A stretch of 64,000 nt of DNA from an uncultured Prevotella sp. (GTDB taxonomy: Bacteria > Bacteroidota > Bacteroidia > Bacteroidales > Bacteroidaceae), in NCBI GenBank assembly GCA_946405145.1, contig CAMJGE010000007.1, positions 60,482-124,481 on the forward strand. The letters run 5' to 3'. This document shows, piece after piece, positions 23,345-31,578 of this stretch. The first letter of the stretch is position 1. Each line of letters opens with the position of its first letter. The position numbers and the translations under genes are program-made. The notes beneath the pieces are model-generated. The model did no database searches, was not told where the DNA came from, and was given only the letters and a program-made list of their open reading frames with translations.

Positions 23345-23887
23345 ATGAAAAAAGAGATAATTATTTCAGGTTTTGGAGGTCAGGGCGTGCTCTCGATGGG
23401 TAAGATTCTGGCCTATAGTGGACTGATGGAGGATAAAGAGGTGACTTGGATGCCTGCCTACGGTCCAGAACAGCGTGGCGGTACTGCCAACGTGACGGTG
23501 ATCGTGAGCGACGAGCGTATCTCTTCACCGATCCTCAGTAAGTATGATATCGCCGTGGTGCTCAACCAGCCTTCTCTGGAGAAGTTCGAGCCGAAGATCA
23601 AACCTGGCGGTATCCTGATCTACGATGGTTTCGGTATCATCAACAAGCCCACCCGTAAGGACATCACCGTGTATGAGATCAATGCGATGGACAAGGCTGC
23701 AGAGATGAAGAACGGTAAGGTCTTTAATATGATCGTGCTGGGTGGTCTGCTGAAGGTGGCTCCTGTGGTGAGCGACAAGGGTGTGGAGAAGGCGCTCTTC
23801 AAGACATTGCCTGAGCGTCATCACGGACTGATTCCCCTGAATATGGAGGCCCTGAAAGAAGGTGCCAAGATTATTGAACAGCAATAA
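23345..23887 (+). CDS. korC: 2-oxoacid:ferredoxin oxidoreductase, gamma subunit
   Basis: This 180-residue gamma subunit begins IIISGFGGQGVLSMGKILAY, the glycine-rich signature of the family, and contains TWMPAYGPEQRGGTANV. It completes the four-subunit enzyme with the ferredoxin-like, alpha and beta subunits upstream. The gene is followed by a GC-rich hairpin terminator. Confidence 0.93.
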   Translation: MKKEIIISGFGGQGVLSMGKILAYSGLMEDKEVTWMPAYGPEQRGGTANVTVIVSDERISSPILSKYDIAVVLNQPSLEKFEPKIKPGGILIYDGFGIINKPTRKDITVYEINAMDKAAEMKNGKVFNMIVLGGLLKVAPVVSDKGVEKALFKTLPERHHGLIPLNMEALKEGAKIIEQQ

Positions 23888-23909
23888 AGGAAATCCTTTG
23901 TATCATGAA

Positions 23910-23941
23910 GAAGCCCCGCCATCGGCGGGGCTTCTCGATTT
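23910..23941 (+). terminator. Terminator between korC and the convergent GH8 gene
   Basis: GAAGCCCCGCC (23910-23920) pairs perfectly with GGCGGGGCTTC (23924-23934) around ATC. The tail TCGATTTATTT is only moderately T-rich. It lies between converging genes and may act on both. Confidence 0.75.
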
Positions 23942-25286
23942 ATTTGGGTAAGATCACTCTGTAATGACCACTGAGATGCATGAAGGCAAAGAGGCGGAGC
24001 AGTCCGTCGTAATAGGCATCGAAGTAGCCATCCTCAAAGGGCTCGTGCCTGGCATTCCAGAGGGCATCTACAAACGCCTTGCTCTTATCGTGGCTACACA
24101 GCATAGAGGCAGCGGCTGTGGTAGCTACCAGTCCGATATTATGACGCAGCTTACGGAAGCCGCCAGCCGGCAGAATCTCATCGTCCTCGGGTAGGGTACC
24201 GTCAACACGATACTGATCGACGAACTTGTCAACACCCTGGCTATAGAAGAAGTTCTGTATCTTCTCGCCATACTGGCGCTGCCACTCTCCGTCGGCACAG
24301 CTCCATTCATAGTCGAGTGTGATATTCATGGGTACACGCCAGGAGTCGTAACGGAAGTTGTTAGTGCCCATGCGACGGGGCTTGCCATTCTGATTCTGAG
24401 GCATACCAGGGAAGGGAGGCATCTGCAGTTCGCTGCCGTCATACTGGCTCATATCAGGATTCAGACCTGTTTGCTCGTTGATGGCCTTATGCAGATACTC
24501 ACGACTCTTGGCAGCACACGCATTCCAGTAGTCACTGCGCCCGTCGTCAGCCCATTTCGCCCATACCTCATAGAAAGCAGGAATGTGATAGCTCGGATCG
24601 GTGAAGCGCTGTCCGAAGCCATCGGGCGTGAAGGTGATGAGTTGGGTCTCAGGATCAATCAGATACATCTTCTGTGGACCAGTCTGTTGGGGCCCGAAGC
24701 CTGGGAACCCGCCTTGCATCGGCTCTGGCTCGTACTCTTTAGGCTGGATACAGTCGAGGATATGCTGCGCCTCTGCCTTGTAGTTGATGCCAGTATCGTT
24801 TCCCCAGCGGTTAGAGGCAAAGATGAGTGCCGTGATGAAGTAGAGCTCACCATCAGAGGCAGCACCTTCAGCATTGTGAGTACCGTCGGTCTTGCAGCTC
24901 CAGGCGAAATAGCCTTTGCGGTTGCCGTCCTGATGCTGCATGTATTTCTTGCTCCAGCGCCACAGACGGTCGAAGATATCCTTCTCGCCAAACTGCACCG
25001 CAATCATCATACCATACGACATACCCTCCGTACGGGCATCGTTGTTCTTAATGTCAGAGACATAGCCCAACGAGTCGCCTACTTCGAAATAGACTTTGTT
25101 AGGACCATGAAACACATCGTTAAACACTTCTTTGAGTTTCGCATCGACATCGGCCTGTTGATAGCCCATCTCCACAAAAAGATTACGGTATTGACCAGTC
25201 TCGAACCCGCCCTTCTTCCAAGGGGTGATTGCCATCGCCTGGACGGCCAGCATCATCAGGGATGCTAAAATGATTGATTTCTTCAT
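23940..25286 (-). CDS. Periplasmic glycoside hydrolase family 8 (oligoxylanase-like)
   Basis: This 448-residue exported enzyme has a signal peptide (MKKSIILASLMMLAVQAMA). GH8 is an inverting (alpha/alpha)6-barrel family of endoglucanases, chitosanases and reducing-end xylose-releasing exo-oligoxylanases. Visible elements are DARTEGMSYGMMIAV (general-acid Glu), the aromatic repeat segments around WRWSKKYM and FAWSCK, and EGAASDGELYFITAL. The closest style is the reducing-end xylosidase (Rex) type found in gut Bacteroidales. It has no polysaccharide-utilisation neighbours (no SusC/D) and is transcribed divergently from ilvD. Confidence 0.88.
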   Translation of the reverse strand: MKKSIILASLMMLAVQAMAITPWKKGGFETGQYRNLFVEMGYQQADVDAKLKEVFNDVFHGPNKVYFEVGDSLGYVSDIKNNDARTEGMSYGMMIAVQFGEKDIFDRLWRWSKKYMQHQDGNRKGYFAWSCKTDGTHNAEGAASDGELYFITALIFASNRWGNDTGINYKAEAQHILDCIQPKEYEPEPMQGGFPGFGPQQTGPQKMYLIDPETQLITFTPDGFGQRFTDPSYHIPAFYEVWAKWADDGRSDYWNACAAKSREYLHKAINEQTGLNPDMSQYDGSELQMPPFPGMPQNQNGKPRRMGTNNFRYDSWRVPMNITLDYEWSCADGEWQRQYGEKIQNFFYSQGVDKFVDQYRVDGTLPEDDEILPAGGFRKLRHNIGLVATTAAASMLCSHDKSKAFVDALWNARHEPFEDGYFDAYYDGLLRLFAFMHLSGHYRVILPK

Positions 25287-25309
25287 ATCTGCTAGGTATT
25301 ATTTTGGCG

Positions 25310-25317
25310 CAAAAATA
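25310..25317 (-). promoter_or_regulatory. Possible -7 element of the GH8 gene
   Basis: The minus strand reads TATTTTTG 24 bases before the GH8 start, with GCGCC after it as in other promoters here. A TTG box at the expected distance is not seen. It is back to back with the ilvD promoter. Confidence 0.45.
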
Positions 25318-25336
25318 CGAAAAAATCCCGAAATTG

Positions 25337-25367
25337 TTGGCTATTTGGCAGAATTAATGTATTTTTG
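25337..25367 (+). promoter_or_regulatory. Bacteroidetes promoter of the ilv operon
   Basis: TTG (25337-25339) lies 20 bases before TATTTTTG (25360-25367), itself about 33 bases before the ilvD ATG. There is no leader peptide rich in branched-chain residues in this short leader, so an attenuator like that of pheA is absent. Confidence 0.65.
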
Positions 25368-25400
25368 CACCTAATTTACACGAAATAAATACTTTATGAT

Positions 25401-27224
25401 ATGAAGGAATCATATAAACATCAGTTAAGAAGTGCCGTTTGTACCGAAGGTAGAAGGATGGCTGGTGCCCGTGCCCTTTGGGTGGCTACGGGTATGAAGC
25501 ATGAGCAGTTTGGCAAACCCATCATTGCCATTGTCAACTCTTTCACGCAGTTTGTGCCAGGTCACACCCATCTGCATGAGATCGGACAGATCGTGCGGGA
25601 AGAGATCGAGAAGATGGGCTGCTACGCCGCAGAGTTTAACACGATTGCCATCGACGATGGTATCGCCATGGGTCACGATGGTATGCTGTATTCGCTGCCT
25701 TCGCGCGACATCATTGCCGACTCTGTGGAATATATGGTCAATGCCCACAAGGCTGATGCGATGATCTGCATCTCCAACTGTGATAAGGTAACCCCGGGTA
25801 TGCTGATGGCTTCGATGCGACTGAACATCCCTACGGTGTTCTGTAGTGGTGGTCCGATGGAGGCAGGCCGCTGGCGTGGTGAGAATGCCGACCTGATCAC
25901 AGCGATGGTAAAAGGTGCTGATCCTTCTGTCACTGACGAGGAGATGAAAGAGATTGAGGAGTGTGCCTGTCCTGGCTGCGGTTCATGTTCCGGTATGTTT
26001 ACTGCCAACTCGATGAACTCGCTCACTGAGGCTATCGGTCTCTCTCTGCCTGGTAACGGTACAATCCTTGCTACGCACACCAACCGTATCGAACTCTTCA
26101 AGGCAGCAGCCCGTCAGGTGGTGAAGAATGCCTTTGCCTATTATAAGGATGGTGATGAGAGCGTTCTGCCTCGGAACATTGCCACTCGCAAGGCTTTCTT
26201 GAATGCCATGTCGCTGGATATCGCCATGGGTGGTTCTACCAACACGGTGCTCCATCTGCTGGCTGTGGCTCAGGAGGCAGGCGCTGACTTCACGATGAAC
26301 GATATCGATGCCTTGAGCCGCAAGGTGCCCTGTCTGTGTAAGCTGGCTCCTAATACCCAGAAGTATTCTGTTCAGGAGTGTGGTCGTGCCGGTGGTATCC
26401 TGGGCATCCTGAATGAGCTGAACAAGGGTGGTCTGATTGATGGATCAGCTGCCCGTGTGGATGGTATGACACTGGCTGAGGCGATGGAACGGTATGATAT
26501 TACTAGGGATTCTAGTAGTCCTAGTAATCCTAGGGAAACTAGTATTTATTTTTCAGCTCCCGGCAACCGCTTCTCAACTAAGATGGGTTCGCAGTCGGAA
26601 GAGTGGGAGAGTCTTGATACCGACCGTGCCAATGGCTGTATCCGTGACCTCGAGCATGCCTATACCAAGGATGGTGGCTTGGCAGTGCTCTTCGGCAATA
26701 TCGCTCAGGACGGCTGTGTGGTAAAGACGGCTGGTGTGGATGAGAGCCTCTGGCATTTCGAGGGCCCGGCAGTGGTGTTCGACTCTCAGGAAGATGCCTG
26801 TGAGGGAATCCTGGGTGGTAAGGTGAAGAGCGGCGACTGTGTTGTCATCACCCACGAAGGACCTAAGGGCGGTCCTGGTATGCAGGAGATGCTTTATCCT
26901 ACCTCTTATATTAAGTCGATGCATCTTGGTAAGGAGTGTGCGCTGATTACCGATGGCCGATTCTCTGGTGGTACCAGTGGTCTGAGTATCGGACATATCT
27001 CTCCCGAGGCTGCCAATGGTGGTAATATCGGTAAGATCAAGGATGGTGATATCATCGTGATCGATATCCCCTCACGCAGTATCAGTGTGAAACTCTCTGA
27101 CGAGGAACTTGCTGCCCGTCCGCAGCAGCCTTTGAAGCGCAATCGTGTGGTGTCTAAGGCACTTCGTGCTTATGCGCAGAGTGTATCATCAGCTGATAAA
27201 GGTGGAATTAGAATCATTGATTAA
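25401..27224 (+). CDS. ilvD: Dihydroxy-acid dehydratase
   Basis: Third common enzyme of valine/isoleucine synthesis, an Fe-S dehydratase making 2-oxoisovalerate and 2-oxo-3-methylvalerate. The 607-residue protein has the cluster-region motifs [12 protein letters not shown] and [18 protein letters not shown], and [15 protein letters not shown] sequence ([15 protein letters not shown]) near the C-terminus. Bases 26503-26542 carry five CTAG words at a strict 9-base period, read as [14 protein letters not shown] between YDI and YFSAPGN. Since 9 is divisible by three the frame is kept; this looks like a repeat insertion in a surface loop. First gene of ilvD-ilvB-ilvN. Confidence 0.95.
   Translation: MKESYKHQLRSAVCTEGRRMAGARALWVATGMKHEQFGKPIIAIVNSFTQFVPGHTHLHEIGQIVREEIEKMGCYAAEFNTIAIDDGIAMGHDGMLYSLPSRDIIADSVEYMVNAHKADAMICISNCDKVTPGMLMASMRLNIPTVFCSGGPMEAGRWRGENADLITAMVKGADPSVTDEEMKEIEECACPGCGSCSGMFTANSMNSLTEAIGLSLPGNGTILATHTNRIELFKAAARQVVKNAFAYYKDGDESVLPRNIATRKAFLNAMSLDIAMGGSTNTVLHLLAVAQEAGADFTMNDIDALSRKVPCLCKLAPNTQKYSVQECGRAGGILGILNELNKGGLIDGSAARVDGMTLAEAMERYDITRDSSSPSNPRETSIYFSAPGNRFSTKMGSQSEEWESLDTDRANGCIRDLEHAYTKDGGLAVLFGNIAQDGCVVKTAGVDESLWHFEGPAVVFDSQEDACEGILGGKVKSGDCVVITHEGPKGGPGMQEMLYPTSYIKSMHLGKECALITDGRFSGGTSGLSIGHISPEAANGGNIGKIKDGDIIVIDIPSRSISVKLSDEELAARPQQPLKRNRVVSKALRAYAQSVSSADKGGIRIID
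26503..26542 (+). repeat. CTAG 9-nt tandem repeat inside ilvD
   Basis: CTAG begins at 26503, 26512, 26521, 26530 and 26539, exactly nine bases apart, with variable five-base spacers (GGATT, TAGTC, TAATC, GGAAA). CTAG is normally rare in bacterial coding DNA. Confidence 0.88.
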
Positions 27225-27262
27225 AGGTAAAAAGGTGAAAAAGTAAAATAGTAAAAAGATAA
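27225..27262 (+). repeat. Octamer array between ilvD and ilvB
   Basis: Four to five degenerate copies of RRGTAAAA (AGGTAAAA, AGGTGAAA, AAGTAAAA, TAGTAAAA) fill the whole gap to the ilvB ATG at 27263. Confidence 0.8.
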
Positions 27263-28972
27263 ATGTTAAAGGACAGAATTACAGGAGCGAAGGCGCTGAT
27301 GCGTGCCTTGAAGGCTGAAGGTGTTGAGACGATCTTCGGTTATCCCGGAGGTTCCATCATGCCTGTCTATGATGCGCTCTTCGACTATACACGTGGTGAG
27401 AAAAAATGCTTCGACCATATCTTGGTTCGCCATGAACAGGGTGCAACCCATGCCGCTGAAGGCTATGCCCGCGTTTCAGGAAAGGTGGGTGTGGCTCTGG
27501 TGACCAGTGGTCCTGGCGTGACAAACACACTGACAGGTATCGCTGATGCCATGCTCGACTCTACACCTATCGTGGTGATTGCGGGTCAGGTGCCTATCGG
27601 GGCTCTGGGAACAGATGCTTTCCAGGAGGTTGACTTGGTGGGCGTGTCACAGCCTATCTCGAAATGGAGTTATCAGATCCGTCATGCCGAAGATGTGGCG
27701 TGGGCTGTGAGTCGTGCCTTCTATATTGCCCGTACTGGTCGCCCAGGTCCTGTGGTACTCGACTTTGCGAAGAATGCACAGACAGAGGAGATCGACTGGG
27801 AGCCTCAGAAGGTGAACTTTATCCGGAGTTATGTGCCTTATCCCAAATTGGATCATGAGGCTGTGCGTAAGGCAGCAGAGCTGATCAACCATGCCAAGAA
27901 ACCGCTGGCATTGGTAGGGCAGGGCGTAGAACTGGGTAATGCCCAGGAGGAGTTGAAGCGCTTCCTGGAGAAAGCTGACATCCCCGCAGGTCGTACGATG
28001 CTCGGACTCTCTGCCCTGTCTTCAGACCATCCGTTGAATATGGGTATGCTGGGTATGCATGGTAACTATGCCGTGAACCTGAAGGAACAGGAATGCGACG
28101 TGCTGATTGCCATCGGTATGCGTTTCAGCGATCGTGTAACGGGTAATCTCAAGACCTATGCCAAACAGGCTAAGATCATCCACCTCGATATCGACCGCAG
28201 TGAGATCGACAAGAATGTAAAGACGGATGTGGCTGTGGTGGCAGACTGTAAGGAGTCGTTGCCTGCCTTGACAGCCCTTGTTGAGAAGAATAATCATCAG
28301 GAGTGGCGCGAGTCGTTCAAGCCGCTCGACGAGAAGGAACGTGTGAAGGTGATTGAGCCTGCCATTCATCCCAAGGAAGGTCCGCTGTTGATGGGTGAGG
28401 TGGTTCACGCCATCGCCAATCAGGCTCCTGACGATGCCATCCTTGTGACGGATGTTGGTCAGAACCAGCTGTTTGCGACTCGTTACTTCAAATATCATCA
28501 TAAACGTAGTATCTGTACGAGTGGTGGTTTGGGCACGATGGGCTATGGTATGCCTGCTGCTATCGGAGCCACCTTCGCCGCACCTGAACGTACGGTTTGC
28601 TGCTTTATGGGTGATGGCGGTTTCCAGATGTGTATCGAGGAACTTGGTACCATCATGGAGCAGAAAGCCCCGGTGAAGATGATTCTCATGAACAACCACT
28701 ATCTGGGTAATGTGCGCCAGTGGCAGGATATGTTCTGGTTGCGCCGTAAGTCGTTCACCAAGATGATGAACCCCAACTACGAGCTGATCGCCCAGGGCTA
28801 TGGCATTCCTTATCAGGCCGTGGTGGATCGTCAGGATCTGCAGGCTGCCATTGCCAAGATGCTTGCCACGGATGGTCCCTATATTCTGGAATGTGCTATT
28901 TTTGAGGAGGACAACGTGTTGCCAATGACTCCTCCAGGCATGAATGTGGATCAAATGATGTTAGAGATTTGA
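27263..28972 (+). CDS. ilvB: Acetolactate synthase, large catalytic subunit
   Basis: This 569-residue thiamine-pyrophosphate and FAD enzyme condenses pyruvate to acetolactate (Val/Leu) or with 2-oxobutyrate (Ile). Motifs: the N-terminal FGYPGGSIMPVYDAL with the TPP-activating Glu in LVRHEQGATHAAEGYAR, the central GMLGMHGNYAVN, and the TPP-Mg motif GDGGFQMCIEELGTI...NNHYLGN. It is the biosynthetic (not fermentative) type, as shown by the adjacent regulatory subunit. It is flanked by octamer arrays on both sides. Confidence 0.96.
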   Translation: MLKDRITGAKALMRALKAEGVETIFGYPGGSIMPVYDALFDYTRGEKKCFDHILVRHEQGATHAAEGYARVSGKVGVALVTSGPGVTNTLTGIADAMLDSTPIVVIAGQVPIGALGTDAFQEVDLVGVSQPISKWSYQIRHAEDVAWAVSRAFYIARTGRPGPVVLDFAKNAQTEEIDWEPQKVNFIRSYVPYPKLDHEAVRKAAELINHAKKPLALVGQGVELGNAQEELKRFLEKADIPAGRTMLGLSALSSDHPLNMGMLGMHGNYAVNLKEQECDVLIAIGMRFSDRVTGNLKTYAKQAKIIHLDIDRSEIDKNVKTDVAVVADCKESLPALTALVEKNNHQEWRESFKPLDEKERVKVIEPAIHPKEGPLLMGEVVHAIANQAPDDAILVTDVGQNQLFATRYFKYHHKRSICTSGGLGTMGYGMPAAIGATFAAPERTVCCFMGDGGFQMCIEELGTIMEQKAPVKMILMNNHYLGNVRQWQDMFWLRRKSFTKMMNPNYELIAQGYGIPYQAVVDRQDLQAAIAKMLATDGPYILECAIFEEDNVLPMTPPGMNVDQMMLEI

Positions 28973-28974
28973 TA

Positions 28975-29005
28975 AGGGTAAAAGGGTAAAAAAGTAAAAA
29001 GTAAA
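28975..29005 (+). repeat. Octamer array between ilvB and ilvN
   Basis: Four copies of the octamer (GGGTAAAA twice, AAGTAAAA, AGTAAAA) run from 2 bases after the ilvB stop to the ilvN ATG at 29006. Confidence 0.82.
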
Positions 29006-29545
29006 ATGGAAGAGAAGAAGCTATATACCTTGTTGGTTTATTCCGAGAATGTGGCGGGTATTCTGAATCAGGTGACCGCTGTGTTTACCCGTCGTCAGGT
29101 GAATATCGAGAGTCTGAACGTATCTGCCTCCAGTATCCCGGGCGTCCATAAATATACGATCACGGCCTGGAGCGATGAGGATCAGATCATCAAGATTGTG
29201 CACCAGATAGAGAAGAAGATAGATGTGGTGAAGGCTAATTACTTTACTGACGAACAGCTGTTTATCCGTGAGTCAGGCTTGTATAAGCTCGCCACTCAGA
29301 TGGTGCTGGAGAATCCGGAAGTGTCTCGTACGATCCGTCGCTATGGCGGTAGTATCATCGAGGTGAATCCCACCTACACCATCGTGATGAAGTTCGGACT
29401 GACAGAGGATATCATCTCCCTCTTCCGTGCCCTCGATGCTTTCGACTGTGTGCTGCAATACACGCGTTCCGGTCGTATTGCCGTCACCCGTGGCAAGCAG
29501 GAGCAGGTGAGCCAGTTCTTGGAGGAAAGGGAACAGAAAGGATAG
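29006..29545 (+). CDS. ilvN: Acetolactate synthase, regulatory small subunit
   Basis: This 179-residue subunit activates the catalytic subunit and confers feedback inhibition by valine. An ACT domain occupies about residues 6-80 (SENVAGILNQVTAVFTRRQVNIESLNV), followed by an ALS_ss C-terminal domain. Length is typical of the longer IlvH-like form. It is the last biosynthetic gene of the ilv operon; the TPR/AraC regulator begins 17 bases after it. Confidence 0.94.
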   Translation: MEEKKLYTLLVYSENVAGILNQVTAVFTRRQVNIESLNVSASSIPGVHKYTITAWSDEDQIIKIVHQIEKKIDVVKANYFTDEQLFIRESGLYKLATQMVLENPEVSRTIRRYGGSIIEVNPTYTIVMKFGLTEDIISLFRALDAFDCVLQYTRSGRIAVTRGKQEQVSQFLEEREQKG

Positions 29546-29562
29546 TTTGGAAAGGATTTTAG

Positions 29563-31260
29563 ATGTTACGCAAGAGTGTTCTGATAATCTGTCTGATGTT
29601 CGCGTCGCTTGTTGGCGAAGCGCAGATTGCTTTACCCGATTCCTTGCTCACTGTTCAGAAATCCTATGTCTATAATATCACCAGCCCCGATACGGCTCAG
29701 GCTATTCTCAATATTGTCCGTAAGCGTCAGACAGAGCCCGTTTGGCGAATAGACTTTGCTGAGGGTGACCTGAATTACAACAGGCGTCGATATCTGAAGG
29801 CCCTCACTTTCTTTGAGAGCGTTAAGGCTGAGCCCTCCCTTCGCGACAGCTCCTATCTGCAGATGCTCCTTTATAAGCGGCTCATGGACTGTTACGACGC
29901 CCTTAATCTCAACGACAAACTGATTAGAACCATTTACGCCCTTCGTAAGATGGCTATGGCCAAAGGTGATAAAGCCTTCGAGTCGATGGCTGTCTTTATG
30001 AGTGGTAAACAGCACCACTATCACGGCCAAATCGAGAAGGGACTCGCCTCCTGTCTGGAGGGTCTTGAGCTGATGCGTGAGACGGAATATGTGAACAAAC
30101 ATATCGAACTGCGTAACTATTATGGGGAGTTATTAAAGATGTACACGCGCGAAGGGCGTTTTGAGGATGCCATCCACATGTCGCATCATCAGGAAGCAGA
30201 GGCTCTCTATCCGTCGCCTGCCATTATGCTTAAAGCCAGGGAGCGCGGTCTGCGCCAGGTCTATGCCCTCCGTGCCAGTATGTATGCCCATGCCGGCAAT
30301 ATGGGTGAGGCCAACAAAGCCTATGCCGCCTGGAAGAAAACCACCTGCGGCAATCCCATCGACGATATGGACATCTACGACTACCTGCAACTTAGCCATC
30401 ATAACGACGAAGCCTTGACTATCATTGCCCGTTACCGTGAATTCCTGTGCGAACAGGGTGATACCGTCTCTTATCGTATGCTCTCTGCCCTCAACCGTGA
30501 GGCGCTGCTCCATGTGGATATGGGCAATTATGAGCAGGCTGTTGCCTATGGTCGTCAGGTAGATCAAGTAGCCCACAAACTGTATATCATCAAGTCGGGT
30601 GAGCAGATGCAGACCACCTACAACCTGCTGTTGGAACAATCGGCCTCGAAGTCAAAGACAAAGTGGCTCATCCGAGCTGGCTTTGCCATTGCAATCGTGG
30701 TTTTGGTCGTGCTGATCGTTCTCTATTATGCCCGCAACGAACGCCGTCATTTCCGTGATATGCGCCGATTGATCCATGTGCTCGACGCTTACCGTCGGGC
30801 TGTGGTCAACGGAGAGTCCTCCACGTCGCCAGAGGTTGTGGCAGCCATCGAAGAGCTCCGTTCCATCAAACTCCCTGAAAACCAGCCGGCAGAAGGGGAG
30901 GAGGAACCCGACGATGAAGACCATCGTCTGTATGTAGAGATGGACACGCAGGTGACCCGCGATCGGCTGTTTCTTAAGCAAGGACTTGGTCGTGATGATC
31001 TCATGCGCCTGATTGGAGTCGATAAGAACCGTTTCGGTAAGATGATGAGCAAGTACTCCGATGCCTCCAATACTTCGGTTTATATCAATATCAAACGTGT
31101 GGAGTATGGTGCTGTCTTACTGTTGGAACATCCCGAATACACCATTTCCACGGTAGCTAATGAGTGTGGCATGAACAATACGGTTACGTTTAACCGTACA
31201 TTTAAGGAGATTTATAATATGACTCCTTCCGAATATCGTGAAAAAATGACTGCGATTTAG
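29563..31260 (+). CDS. Membrane-anchored TPR sensor with AraC-type DNA-binding domain
   Basis: This 565-residue protein has an N-terminal signal peptide (SVLIICLMFASLVGEAQ), a periplasmic helical region of TPR type (about 40-350), and one transmembrane helix (about 366-387, AIAIVVLVVLIVLYY). Its cytoplasmic tail ends in an AraC-type helix-turn-helix (about 505-565, VANECGMNNTVTFNRTFKEIYNMTPSEYR). It would be a one-component transmembrane regulator. Although it closely follows ilvN, its position directly upstream of the pilus operon makes it a good candidate regulator of that operon. Eight consecutive G follow the stop codon. Confidence 0.87.
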   Translation: MLRKSVLIICLMFASLVGEAQIALPDSLLTVQKSYVYNITSPDTAQAILNIVRKRQTEPVWRIDFAEGDLNYNRRRYLKALTFFESVKAEPSLRDSSYLQMLLYKRLMDCYDALNLNDKLIRTIYALRKMAMAKGDKAFESMAVFMSGKQHHYHGQIEKGLASCLEGLELMRETEYVNKHIELRNYYGELLKMYTREGRFEDAIHMSHHQEAEALYPSPAIMLKARERGLRQVYALRASMYAHAGNMGEANKAYAAWKKTTCGNPIDDMDIYDYLQLSHHNDEALTIIARYREFLCEQGDTVSYRMLSALNREALLHVDMGNYEQAVAYGRQVDQVAHKLYIIKSGEQMQTTYNLLLEQSASKSKTKWLIRAGFAIAIVVLVVLIVLYYARNERRHFRDMRRLIHVLDAYRRAVVNGESSTSPEVVAAIEELRSIKLPENQPAEGEEEPDDEDHRLYVEMDTQVTRDRLFLKQGLGRDDLMRLIGVDKNRFGKMMSKYSDASNTSVYINIKRVEYGAVLLLEHPEYTISTVANECGMNNTVTFNRTFKEIYNMTPSEYREKMTAI

Positions 31261-31276
31261 GGGGGGGGTAATTCTG

Positions 31277-31365
31277 TTTGTCAAGATTACTTGGTGTTTT
31301 TGTTTTGGACGGATTGTTTCAAAGTGCAAAACCTTAACTAATTGATTGTGAGAGCTCTTGACAAA
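31277..31365. repeat. 10-bp inverted repeat flanking 69 bp
   Basis: TTTGTCAAGA (31277-31286) and TCTTGACAAA (31356-31365) are perfect reverse complements. Such pairs flank invertible promoters in Bacteroidales, but the enclosed 69 bases show no TAnnTTTG on either strand, so inversion is only a possibility. Confidence 0.5.
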
Positions 31366-31559
31366 ATGTTATAATCAGTTACGGACAAATTGTTTTTGTA
31401 TTTTTGCCAATAGTTAATCCTGATCTGTCGGGTATTATCATCATTTTGTGTGCTGATTTGAGACGTTCAAATGTTAAATTGTGACAAATTGTTGGAAGTA
31501 AACGACAAATTATAATAGTTTTTCGATACTCTCTTACCTTATAATATAAAGAAAATGAC

Positions 31560-31567
31560 TATCTTTG
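31560..31567 (+). promoter_or_regulatory. -7 element of the pilus operon
   Basis: TATCTTTG lies 11 bases before ATG 31579, implying an almost leaderless transcript. No TTG box is seen at 19-21 bases upstream, which suggests an activator-dependent promoter; a second TAnnTTTG at 31399-31406 could give a longer leader. Confidence 0.5.
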
Positions 31568-31578
31568 CATCATAAAAA

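Larger units (their letters stand above)
31261..31578 (+). other. Intergenic region before the pilus operon
   Basis: This AT-rich 318-base gap contains a run of eight G (31261-31268), a perfect 10-bp inverted repeat TTTGTCAAGA/TCTTGACAAA (31277-31286 and 31356-31365), several GACAAATT words (near 31384, 31482 and 31504) and two TAnnTTTG elements (31399-31406 and 31560-31567). No open frame of note. Confidence 0.75.

Noticed and set aside
31287..31355. Invertible promoter between the 10-bp inverted repeats
   Set aside because: No TAnnTTTG element is present on either strand within the segment, so a promoter switch cannot be claimed; only the repeat itself is reported.
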